A DNA stretch of 17,196 bases from JAUYQR01 sp043727195. GTDB taxonomy: Bacteria; Pseudomonadota; Alphaproteobacteria; Rhodobacterales; Rhodobacteraceae. Both the position numbers and the translations under genes were made by a program. Location: contig JAYSYZ010000322.1 in assembly GCA_043727195.1 (NCBI GenBank), positions 1-17,196 on the forward strand, in the 5' to 3' direction. Shown piece by piece: positions 1-6,879 of this stretch. Each line of letters starts with the position of its first letter. Position 1 is the first letter of the stretch. Below the pieces are notes generated by a model. The model was not told the origin of the DNA. It did not search any database and worked only from the letters and a program-made list of their open reading frames with translations.

Positions 1-528
1 CTGGGCGGCATGATCAACCGGCGCTTCGCTATCGACCATCCGGGCCGTGTGGCGGGGTTGGTCATCCTGAATTCACCGCATGAACGCACGCCCGAGGCGC
101 AAAAGCTGGTCGAGGACCGCGCGGCGCAGACGGGGGACGGCGGGCCGGCGGCCAATATTGACAGCACGCTTGCACGCTGGTTCACGTCGCAGTTTCTGCA
201 ACACGCGCCCGATGTTGTGGCCAATATCCGCAGCTTGGTTCTGGCCAACGATCCGGTGAATTATACCCGGCACCGGCAGGTTCTGGCGCAGGGCGTGGTC
301 GAATTGATCCGGCCCCAGCCCCCGATCATCGCCCCTACCCTTGTGATGACCTGCGAGCATGACAGCGGCAGCACCCCCGCCATGGCCCATGCCATCGCAG
401 GCGAAATCGACGGCGCGGAAAGCGTGATTATCCCGGGTTTGCAGCATCTGGGGCTGATCGAGCAGCCCGATCTTTTCATCCAACCCATCCAGCAGTTTCT
501 GGCGCGCAAGAACGGACCTTCCCTATGA
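1..528 (+). CDS. Alpha/beta hydrolase, 3' part (5' end outside window)
   Basis: The frame is open from base 1 and ends in TGA at 526-528; about 175 residues are visible. The first residues, LGGM, are what normally follows the nucleophile serine of the GxSxGG elbow, so the catalytic Ser should lie just before the window. The candidate acid is the Asp at 361-363 (in CEHDSGSTP) and the candidate catalytic His is at 445-447 (LQHLGLIEQP); spacing and order fit the fold. The resemblance is to PcaD/3-oxoadipate enol-lactonase-like hydrolases, but such annotation is generic and the substrate is unknown. The stop overlaps the next gene's ATG by 4 bp (ATGA), so the two are probably translationally coupled. 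By inference it hydrolyses an ester, lactone or amide feeding the ThDP enzyme downstream. An internal ATG at 10 is not the real start, because the homology runs through it. Confidence 0.85.
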   Translation: MGGMINRRFAIDHPGRVAGLVILNSPHERTPEAQKLVEDRAAQTGDGGPAANIDSTLARWFTSQFLQHAPDVVANIRSLVLANDPVNYTRHRQVLAQGVVELIRPQPPIIAPTLVMTCEHDSGSTPAMAHAIAGEIDGAESVIIPGLQHLGLIEQPDLFIQPIQQFLARKNGPSL

Positions 529-2213
529 CAACTATGACCGGCGGACAAGCGGCCGTGGCGGCCTTGCAGACCGAAGAGGTCAGCCATGTTTTCGGCCTGA
601 TCGGGTCGGCCACGATGGAGATGTTCGACGCGCTTTATGACGCGAAAGACATCACTTTCATCGGGGTGCATGATGAACGCACCGGCACCCATATGGCCGA
701 CGGCTATGCCCGCGCCTCGGGGCGCGCGGGGGTGATTTTGGCCGGTCAAAACGGGCCGGGGGCGACCAATCTGGTGACCGGTCTTGCGCAGGCGGCGGCG
801 GCGTTTTCGCCGGTGGTGTCAATTGCGGGGGCAATTTCGTCAGCACATCTTTACCGCGACGCGTTTCAGGAGGTTGACCAGCAGTCGCTGTTCAAACCCG
901 TCACCAAAAAAACATGGACCGCCACCAGCGCCGACCGCGTGCCGGAAATGTTCCGCGAGGCGTTCCGCACTGCAATGACGCCGCGCCGTGGCCCGGTGCA
1001 GTTGAACCTGCCGCGCGATGTGCTGTCGGCCTCGGTGGATTATCCTGCGGCGCAACATCCGCACACCTACCGGTCACACTCCGTTCCCGCAGGCGCGCAA
1101 TCAGCCATTGATCAGGCGGCACGCCTTCTGGCCGGGGCCACCCGTCCGGTGATCATCGCTGGTGGTGGGATTAAAAATACTGAAGGCCACGCGCAGGCGC
1201 TTGCCTTGGCCGAGGCGTTGAACTGCCCCATTGTCACCTCGCCTGGGCACGGCGATGCCGTGCCGTTTGGTCATCCGTTGAACGCAGGCCAGATGGGGCC
1301 GCGCGGCAATATCGTGGCATCGCGGTTGGTGCGCGAGGCGGATGTGATTTTGGCGCTTGGCACAAGGATAGGCTTCAACGCCACCTTCTACAGCTATGAC
1401 AACATCAACCGGGATGCGAAAATCATTCAGGTTGAATTGGACCCCACCGCCATTGGCCGCCATTTCCCGGTTGAAATCGGTATCTGGGCCGATGCGCCAA
1501 CGGCGGCGCTGCAACTGACCGCCGCGTTGACGGTCTTGCAAAACCGGCAATTGGCGAACGATTGGACAGCAGCTTTCAAGACCGAACGCAGCGCTTACCT
1601 TGCCAAACGGGATGCGGATGCGGTGACGGACACCGACTTGATCCAGCCCTCTGGTCTGTTTAAAACCCTGCGCGATGTGCTGCCCCAAGACGCGGCGATC
1701 ACCATGGATGCGGGCACGCTGTGTTTGCAGGCCACCGATGCGCTGAACTACTGGCAGGAGAAAAGCCTGTTTACGCCGCTGGATTTCGGTCTGGTCGGCT
1801 TTTCATTCGCCTGCGGGCTGGGGGTCAAACTCGCCCAGCCCCACCGCCCGGTGATCAGCCTGATGGGCGACGGCGGCTTTGGCATGACGGTGTCGGAACT
1901 TAGCACCGCCGTCGATTGCGGCATCAACACCGTGACCATCGTGATGAACAACAAATGCTGGGGGGCCGAGAAAGCCTATCAGCGTGATTTCTTCGGGGGG
2001 CGCTATATCGGGGCCGATATCAGCAGCCCGCCGTTTGACAAACTAGCCGAGTTGTATGGCGCTGCGGGGTTCCGGGCCGACAGTCTGGCAGGTGTCGCCG
2101 AGGCGCTAAAGTCGGCGCTGGAATGCGGCAAGCCCGCTGTCATCGACGTGGCCGTTGATCCGGCAGCGCTTTACTCGTTCCGCCGCGACAGCTTCAAGCA
2201 CCGTGGAGGGTGA
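525..2213 (+). CDS. Thiamine-diphosphate enzyme, Xsc (sulfoacetaldehyde acetyltransferase)/acetolactate synthase family
   Basis: The protein has 562 residues with the three-domain layout of this family: Pyr domain (about 1-170), central domain (about 190-325) and PP domain (about 380-545). The ThDP motif is visible as GDG at 448-450 and NN at 475-476, and the activating glutamate is probably Glu51 (HDERTG). Several signatures resemble Xsc more than acetolactate synthase: FQEVDQQSLF, the WGAEK following the ThDP motif, and FRRD near the C-terminus. Xsc cleaves sulfoacetaldehyde with phosphate to acetyl phosphate and sulfite, but this protein is slightly shorter than typical Xsc (about 590) and no phosphotransacetylase or taurine gene is visible nearby, so the substrate may differ. 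The ATG overlaps the upstream stop (ATGA). It is cytosolic and sits in an operon with a hydrolase, a CMD protein and an amine-type importer. The family is certain; the exact reaction is not. Confidence 0.9.
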   Translation: MTTMTGGQAAVAALQTEEVSHVFGLIGSATMEMFDALYDAKDITFIGVHDERTGTHMADGYARASGRAGVILAGQNGPGATNLVTGLAQAAAAFSPVVSIAGAISSAHLYRDAFQEVDQQSLFKPVTKKTWTATSADRVPEMFREAFRTAMTPRRGPVQLNLPRDVLSASVDYPAAQHPHTYRSHSVPAGAQSAIDQAARLLAGATRPVIIAGGGIKNTEGHAQALALAEALNCPIVTSPGHGDAVPFGHPLNAGQMGPRGNIVASRLVREADVILALGTRIGFNATFYSYDNINRDAKIIQVELDPTAIGRHFPVEIGIWADAPTAALQLTAALTVLQNRQLANDWTAAFKTERSAYLAKRDADAVTDTDLIQPSGLFKTLRDVLPQDAAITMDAGTLCLQATDALNYWQEKSLFTPLDFGLVGFSFACGLGVKLAQPHRPVISLMGDGGFGMTVSELSTAVDCGINTVTIVMNNKCWGAEKAYQRDFFGGRYIGADISSPPFDKLAELYGAAGFRADSLAGVAEALKSALECGKPAVIDVAVDPAALYSFRRDSFKHRGG

Positions 2214-2217
2214 TCCG

Positions 2218-2595
2218 ATGACCCACGCCAAATCCTATCCCAACACCGATGCGCAACGCGCCACGGGCGATTGGAATCCGACCTGGGATCTGCTCTTGGA
2301 AATGGACCCCGACTATCTGGAGGCATTTCTTGGCTTTCGCGCCATCCCACAGCGCAATGGTCCACTGGCGCAGAAGTATAAAGAGCTGATCTTCATCGCC
2401 ATCAACGCCGCAACCACCCATCTGCATGCACCGGGGGTGCGCCGCCATATTCAGAACGCCTTGCGGGCCGGAGCGACCCAAGCAGAAATCCTGGAGGTGA
2501 TAGAGCTGACGTCGATCATGGGCATCCATTCCATGACTCTCGGCGTGCCGATCCTGAAAGAAGAGGCGGACAAGTTCACCCAAACAGAGGCCTGA
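2218..2595 (+). CDS. Carboxymuconolactone decarboxylase (CMD/AhpD-like) family protein
   Basis: This is a 125-residue all-helical protein of the CMD family. The core runs from GPLAQKYKELIFIAINAA to EILEVIELTSIMGIHSM (about residues 40-105). No CxxC pair is present, so it is not an AhpD-type alkylhydroperoxidase; it looks closer to the PcaC-like decarboxylase or structural branch. The start at 2218 is chosen over an in-frame ATG at 2155 because GGAGGG lies 7 bases upstream and the longer version would overlap the ThDP gene by about 60 bp with no homology. The gene starts 4 bp after the ThDP gene stops, so it is in the same operon. By inference it handles a product or side intermediate of that enzyme; the chemistry is unknown. 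Confidence 0.85.
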   Translation: MTHAKSYPNTDAQRATGDWNPTWDLLLEMDPDYLEAFLGFRAIPQRNGPLAQKYKELIFIAINAATTHLHAPGVRRHIQNALRAGATQAEILEVIELTSIMGIHSMTLGVPILKEEADKFTQTEA

Positions 2596-2694
2596 TAAAA
2601 CCGGCCCAAACACTCTGCTTGCCAACGCAGCCCAACGTTCAGGCGATTTTGGCAAGATCAACCAACAACACACCAACAAACGGAGGTTCCAAAA

Positions 2695-3633
2695 ATGCAA
2701 ACGAAACTTATAACGGCCATAGCGACAACCCTTGCCATCACCAGCCCGGCCCTCGCCGCCGATCTGGTGGTGGGCGTGCCGAACTGGCCGTCGGTGACGG
2801 TCACCGCCAATGTCATCAAGGCCGTGGTCGAGACTAATATGGGTTTGACGGTCGAATTGCAGACCGGCACCAACCCGGTGATATTCGAGGCGATGGACAA
2901 AGGGTCGATGCAGATCCATCCCGAGGTTTGGCTGCCAAATCAGCAAGGTCTGGTCGACCAATACGCAGCCAAGGTGGAATTGAACGCCAAAGGTGCCCCG
3001 GCCGTTCAGGGAATTTGCGCCAACAAAGCGGCGGCGGACGCGGGTTTTGTTGATATCAGCGATCTGGCCGACCCCACAAAGGCGGCCTTGCTGGACAGTG
3101 ACGGCAACGGCAAGGGCGAGGTGTTTATTGGCGCGACCGGCTGGGGGTCGACCACGGTGGAACAGGCCAAGGCGCATGGCTACGGCTATGATCAGGTTGT
3201 GGATCTAGTTGAGCTGGACGAAAGCATTGCCTATGCCCAGTTGGATGTGGCGATCACGGCGGGTAAACCATGGGTCGGGTTTTGCTACACCCCGCACCAT
3301 TTGTTCACCTTGCATCCTGAAATGGTGTTTTTGACCGAACCCGCCCATGATGCCGCGAAATGGTCGATGGTGCTGCCCGAAGCCGATGCGGATTGGTTGG
3401 CCAAATCAACCGTCGCAATGGCTTGGCCACCCGCCTATATTCAGCCCGCGTTTTCGGTCGGCATGAACGAAGCGGCGCCACAAGTTGCGTCCTTGCTGCG
3501 CAACATGGACCTGTCGTCGGATGACCTTGGGGCGTTTTCATTCTCGGTAGTGGTGGATGGCAAGGATGCAGCACAAGTGGCCGCAGAGTGGATCGCGGCA
3601 AACCCTGACCGTGTTACTGCGTGGTTGAAGTAG
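2695..3633 (+). CDS. Periplasmic substrate-binding protein, glycine betaine/choline (OpuAC/ProX) type
   Basis: The product has 312 residues. The N-terminus is a Sec signal peptide: Lys4, a hydrophobic stretch, then SPALA-A, with probable cleavage after residue 21. The mature part has the OpuAC fold signatures VGVPNWPSVTVTANVIKAV, QTGTNPVIFEAMDKG and FIGATGWGSTTVEQA. Aromatic residues that could form a cation-pi box for a quaternary ammonium head are W31, W79, W150, W193 and Y198; two cysteines (C108, C197) could pair in the periplasm. GGAGG at 2682-2686 sits 8 bases before the ATG. It is followed by the cognate ATPase and permease, and a hairpin after its stop probably favours its expression over them. 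The ligand may be a betaine, choline derivative or related onium compound; which one cannot be read from sequence. Confidence 0.92.
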   Translation: MQTKLITAIATTLAITSPALAADLVVGVPNWPSVTVTANVIKAVVETNMGLTVELQTGTNPVIFEAMDKGSMQIHPEVWLPNQQGLVDQYAAKVELNAKGAPAVQGICANKAAADAGFVDISDLADPTKAALLDSDGNGKGEVFIGATGWGSTTVEQAKAHGYGYDQVVDLVELDESIAYAQLDVAITAGKPWVGFCYTPHHLFTLHPEMVFLTEPAHDAAKWSMVLPEADADWLAKSTVAMAWPPAYIQPAFSVGMNEAAPQVASLLRNMDLSSDDLGAFSFSVVVDGKDAAQVAAEWIAANPDRVTAWLK

Positions 3634-3657
3634 AAGTCTACGGGAGTTTTACCTTTG

Positions 3658-3681
3658 GGCATGGCGGTGTGCTGCCATGCC
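3658..3681 (+). promoter_or_regulatory. Intercistronic hairpin between binding-protein and ATPase genes
   Basis: There is a perfect 8-bp inverted repeat, GGCATGGC at 3658-3665 and GCCATGCC at 3674-3681, with an 8-base loop. No T-run follows, so it does not look like a full intrinsic terminator. Such hairpins commonly protect the upstream binding-protein message or attenuate read-through in ABC importer operons; that role is inferred. Confidence 0.6.
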
Positions 3682-3712
3682 TGATGCTATTTGAATATGC
3701 GGGAAGGTGGGC

Positions 3713-4753
3713 ATGGCTGACCCTGTCATCGAGATGTCTGGCGTCTGGAAGATCTTTGGCTCCGCCGAAAAAGTGGCATTGGCCGATGCCAAGGCCGGAG
3801 CGTCCAAGGCCGAAATCCTCGCGCGGCACAAATGCGTCGTCGGCATTGCCGATGCGTCAATTTCGGTCATGCCGGGCGAGATTTTTTGCATCATGGGCCT
3901 GTCGGGCAGTGGCAAATCCACCTTGCTGCGCCATGTCAACCGGCTGATCGAGCCTTCGGCAGGGGACATCCGGGTTTTGGGGCAGGACGTGCGTGCGCTG
4001 TCACCCAAGGCGTTGAGGGAACTGAGGGCCGAACGGATCGGTATGGTGTTTCAGCACATGGCACTTCTGCCTCACCGGTCGGTTGAGGATAATGTCGCCT
4101 ATCCGCTGGAACTGCGCGGCACGCCCAAGGCGACGCGGTGGCGGGTTGCTGCCGAAAAGCTGGCACTTGTTGGCCTGCAAGGCTACGCCGACCGGCTGCC
4201 AAAGGAATTGTCGGGCGGTATGCAGCAGCGCGTCGGGCTGGCGCGGGCGCTGGCCGCAGACCCCGCAATCTTGCTGATGGACGAGCCGTTTTCGGCGCTG
4301 GACCCGCTGATCCGTCGCCAGTTGCAGGATCAGTTTCTGGCGCTGTCGCAACGTTTGGGCAAGACCACCCTGTTCATCACCCATGATCTGGATGAGGCGA
4401 TCCGCGTTGGTAGCCGTATCGCGATCATGAAAGACGGGCGCATCGTGCAAACCGGCACGCCCGAAGACATCGTGACCAAGCCCGCCGATGACTATGTGCG
4501 GGCGTTCGTGCAAAACATCTCAAAGCTGGGCCTGATCACCGCCCGCACCATTATGGAGCCGCTGGCTTCGGTGCAGACCGCCCGCGCCTTTGATGCAACC
4601 TCGGCGCCGCGTGCCACCCCAACGGCAAATCTTGATGCGCTGATCGGACTTGCGGCAGGTACCGACCTGCCGGTGGTGATCGACGATGGCGGCACGGTTT
4701 TGGGTGCTGTCACCAAAGACCGGCTGCTGTTGGCAATCCGTGAGGGGCGATGA
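3713..4753 (+). CDS. ABC importer ATPase, ProV/OpuAA (quaternary amine) family
   Basis: The product has 346 residues. Walker A is GLSGSGKST at 62-70, the signature LSGGMQQR at 166-173, Walker B ILLMDEP with D190-E191, and the H-loop is in LFITHDLDEA. The insertion before Walker A (AEILARHKCVVGIADASISV) is typical of ProV-type ATPases. After the nucleotide-binding domain, residues about 275-346 form only about one CBS-sized unit (ending VVIDDGGTVLGAVTKDRLL), where E. coli ProV (400 residues) has two; osmotic gating may therefore be weak or absent. ATG at 3713 is preferred over GTG at 3707 because GGAAGG at 3702-3707 would overlap the latter. Its TGA overlaps the permease ATG (ATGA at 4750-4753). 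It energises import of the ligand of the preceding binding protein. Confidence 0.93.
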   Translation: MADPVIEMSGVWKIFGSAEKVALADAKAGASKAEILARHKCVVGIADASISVMPGEIFCIMGLSGSGKSTLLRHVNRLIEPSAGDIRVLGQDVRALSPKALRELRAERIGMVFQHMALLPHRSVEDNVAYPLELRGTPKATRWRVAAEKLALVGLQGYADRLPKELSGGMQQRVGLARALAADPAILLMDEPFSALDPLIRRQLQDQFLALSQRLGKTTLFITHDLDEAIRVGSRIAIMKDGRIVQTGTPEDIVTKPADDYVRAFVQNISKLGLITARTIMEPLASVQTARAFDATSAPRATPTANLDALIGLAAGTDLPVVIDDGGTVLGAVTKDRLLLAIREGR

Positions 4754-6243
4754 TGACCGGAACCGATTTGATTGCGCGCTTTGCCGGGCCGAATGCCGAC
4801 TATTATGCCCGAACCTTTGACAGGCTGCAGGCAGGCCGCGGCCCGGTGGTCAGCTTTAACCCGGCCGCCGCGCTGTTTGGTCCGCTGTGGGCCGGGATGC
4901 GCGGGCTGTCGTTTCTGTTCCTGCTGTTGTGCTTTCTGGACCTTTTGGCGCTGACGCAGATTACGTCGGGCGTCTGGGGCAACACTGACGGCGCGGCGAA
5001 CGCCCGGGTGGCACAACTGCAGGCCACCATCGCCAGCCGCCGGGCGGACGCGACCGAGGCTTTGGCGGCGGGTAACAGCGCGGGAGCGGCAACAGCCACC
5101 AAACTGGCGGATAATTTGCAAAAAGCGGTTGATGCCGCTGGGGCAGCGGCGGCACAAAGCGCCAAGGGGGCCGGCGCGCGCATCTGGGGCGGTGTCGGTC
5201 TGCTGCTGCTGGTCCGGCTGGCAACCGGGCTATGCGCCAACTTTTTCTATGAGCGCCGTTTTTCTGCATGGCGTGGCAACCAACACCTGCCGCATGGTGC
5301 GCCCGCATTGCGGTTGGCGGTAACCGCTGGTCCGATCATGACGATTTACGGCATCACGCTTTACGCTGTTGTCGCTGCCGCCCCGCCCGCATGGCTGACC
5401 ACATTTCCGGCGGACAAAGCGCTGTTCGCAGCAGTCGAGGCTTGGCTTGATGCCGGGTTCATCGCCACCTATGACGCCGGGCGCGGGGTGTTCGACGGTA
5501 CTCGCAATGCTATCCGCCTGTTGGTCGAGGCGTTCGAGATGGTGTTAGTCGGCACCCCCTGGCCGGTGGTGATGCTGGTGATCTGCACGCTGGGTTGGCA
5601 GTTGGCCGGCCCGCGCGTGGCTATCTTTACCGCCGCCGCATTGGCATATCTTGGCCTGTTCGGCTTTTGGGAACTGTCTATGCTGACCGTGGCGCTGCTG
5701 GGGGCGGCGTCAATCCTGTGCATTTTGTTCGGCATCCCGCTGGGCATCTGGTTTGCCCGCTCAAAACGGGCCTACGCCGCAGCGCAACCGGTGCTGGATT
5801 TCATGCAGACCATGCCGGCCTTTGTCTATCTGATCCCGGTCATCGCGTTCTTTGGCACGGGCAAGCCGCCCGGCATCATCGCCACATTGATCTTTGGCAT
5901 GCCGCCGGTGATCAGGCTGACCACGCTGGGCCTGAACGGCGTGTCCGACGAGGTGAAAGAGGCGGCGCGCGCCTATGGTGCCACCGAATGGCAGGTGTTG
6001 CGCGGCGTGGAATTGCCGCTCGCCAAAGCGTCTATCCTTGCCGGGATCAATCAGACCATCCTGATGTGTCTGTCGATGGTGGTCATCGCCAGCCTGATCG
6101 GCGCGCAAGGGTTGGGGTCGGTGGTGCTGCAATCGCTGCAATATGCCGCCAAGGGGCAGGGTTTGCTGGCGGGTCTGGCGATTTTGCTGTGCGCCATGGT
6201 GATCGACCGCATCGTGCAGGGCAGTTTTCACAGCAGAAAATAA
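4750..6243 (+). CDS. ABC importer permease, ProW/OpuAB family, with DUF2628-like N-terminal extension
   Basis: The product has 497 residues, well above the usual 280-355 for ProW/ChoW. The C-terminal half (about 270-490) is a standard BPD permease domain, with the EAA loop EAARAYGATEWQVLRGVELP at 404-423. The N-terminal part contains SFNPAAALFGPLWAGMRG (35-52) leading into a membrane helix (52-72), then an Ala-rich, predicted helical soluble stretch (85-142), then a second helix and ANFFYERRFSAW (163-174). The two flanking pieces resemble the start and end of DUF2628, so I read this as a DUF2628-like domain split by the helical insert. At least two further helices follow before the permease core. 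It overlaps the ATPase gene by 4 bp and closes the operon. Permease identity is firm; the DUF2628 relation is by eye. Confidence 0.92.
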   Translation: MMTGTDLIARFAGPNADYYARTFDRLQAGRGPVVSFNPAAALFGPLWAGMRGLSFLFLLLCFLDLLALTQITSGVWGNTDGAANARVAQLQATIASRRADATEALAAGNSAGAATATKLADNLQKAVDAAGAAAAQSAKGAGARIWGGVGLLLLVRLATGLCANFFYERRFSAWRGNQHLPHGAPALRLAVTAGPIMTIYGITLYAVVAAAPPAWLTTFPADKALFAAVEAWLDAGFIATYDAGRGVFDGTRNAIRLLVEAFEMVLVGTPWPVVMLVICTLGWQLAGPRVAIFTAAALAYLGLFGFWELSMLTVALLGAASILCILFGIPLGIWFARSKRAYAAAQPVLDFMQTMPAFVYLIPVIAFFGTGKPPGIIATLIFGMPPVIRLTTLGLNGVSDEVKEAARAYGATEWQVLRGVELPLAKASILAGINQTILMCLSMVVIASLIGAQGLGSVVLQSLQYAAKGQGLLAGLAILLCAMVIDRIVQGSFHSRK

Positions 6244-6527
6244 GGGGATAGTCGGTTCCGTTACACAAAAGGCCTGACGGTCGCGGCTCCACTTATTGCG
6301 CGACGGAACGTTAGCGGCGTCACCGCGGTCGGCGATGAAGTCATGGCTCTTGCGGATTTCGCAGGCACCGTCCGAGATTAAGCTGCCGATTTCTTCATCC
6401 GCTGGGAACCAGAGCAAGTCGCCGCGATGTTGATTCAGGATTGCCAAGTTTGGCCGGTTTGATTCTCTGGCTCGACCCGCTATAGGGGTTCAGAATGGGC
6501 AAGCCACCTCCCATGGAACTTCGCACG
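6244..6527. other. Gene-free scar with transposase debris
   Basis: No intact gene is visible over these 284 bases. On the minus strand, 6268-6345 reads HDFIADRGDAANVPSRNK and a few more residues, which resembles the C-terminal region of IS5-type transposases ('GxxANIPxKxNR'), but the neighbouring frame does not continue the homology. On the plus strand, 6495-6548 encodes a 17-residue peptide starting MGKPPPMELR, reminiscent of the first residues of some IS630-type transposases; it then stops. Both readings are weak. No clear terminator for the preceding operon was found. Confidence 0.4.
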
Positions 6528-6844
6528 CAGACACCGGTGAAGCGCTGACCGCGTAAGGTGCGGCACTGAGGGCTGCAGGGCATAGAGGCGGTCGTCGAGT
6601 GGCAGAAGCGTGTGGCTGCGAATGCCACGATCATGGCTTCCTAGGCTTCGGTCAGCACGGTGAACCGCGGTTCCGGCGGCCCGGCCTTCATATCCTCGAC
6701 CGTCGCGCGCTTGCGCCACTTCGCTACCGTCTTGGGGTTGATGCCCAACTCACGGCTAAACTGCGCGAGCGAAGCTTGCGATCGCTGTATTGCTGCTCTG
6801 ACGGCGTGCGTGGTCGCGGCGCTCCCGTGACGAAGTTGTCCCAC
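6528..6844 (-). pseudogene. IS481-family transposase, N-terminal remnant (nonsense mutation, frameshift, 3' truncated)
   Basis: Starting at a GTG at 6844, the minus strand reads VGQLRHGSAATTHAVRAAIQ and then SRELGINPKTVAKWRKRATV, the helix-turn-helix start of IS481-family transposases. The frame hits a TAG at 6641-6643 where family members have Glu. About 15 bases further on, one base appears lost after MIVAF; the homology resumes in another frame as HTLLPLDDRLYALQPSVPHL and TRSALHRCL, then stops abruptly near 6528. The DDE catalytic domain is entirely absent, so this copy cannot transpose. The element's outer end probably lies around 6860-6890, touching the stop codon of the HipA-like gene. 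Confidence 0.8.
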
Positions 6845-6879
6845 AGTGGTTCCTTCCATTCCTGCGAAAGGGTCACGCC

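Noticed and set aside
2155..2217. Earlier ATG for the CMD-family gene
   Set aside because: It lies inside the ThDP gene without a ribosome site; GGAGGG before 2218 marks the real start.
2194..3177. 327-codon minus-strand frame
   Set aside because: It is antisense to the CMD and binding-protein genes, which have good ribosome sites and clear family motifs.
5761..6447. 228-codon minus-strand frame
   Set aside because: Most of it is antisense to the permease gene; only a short part beyond 6268 may be transposase debris.
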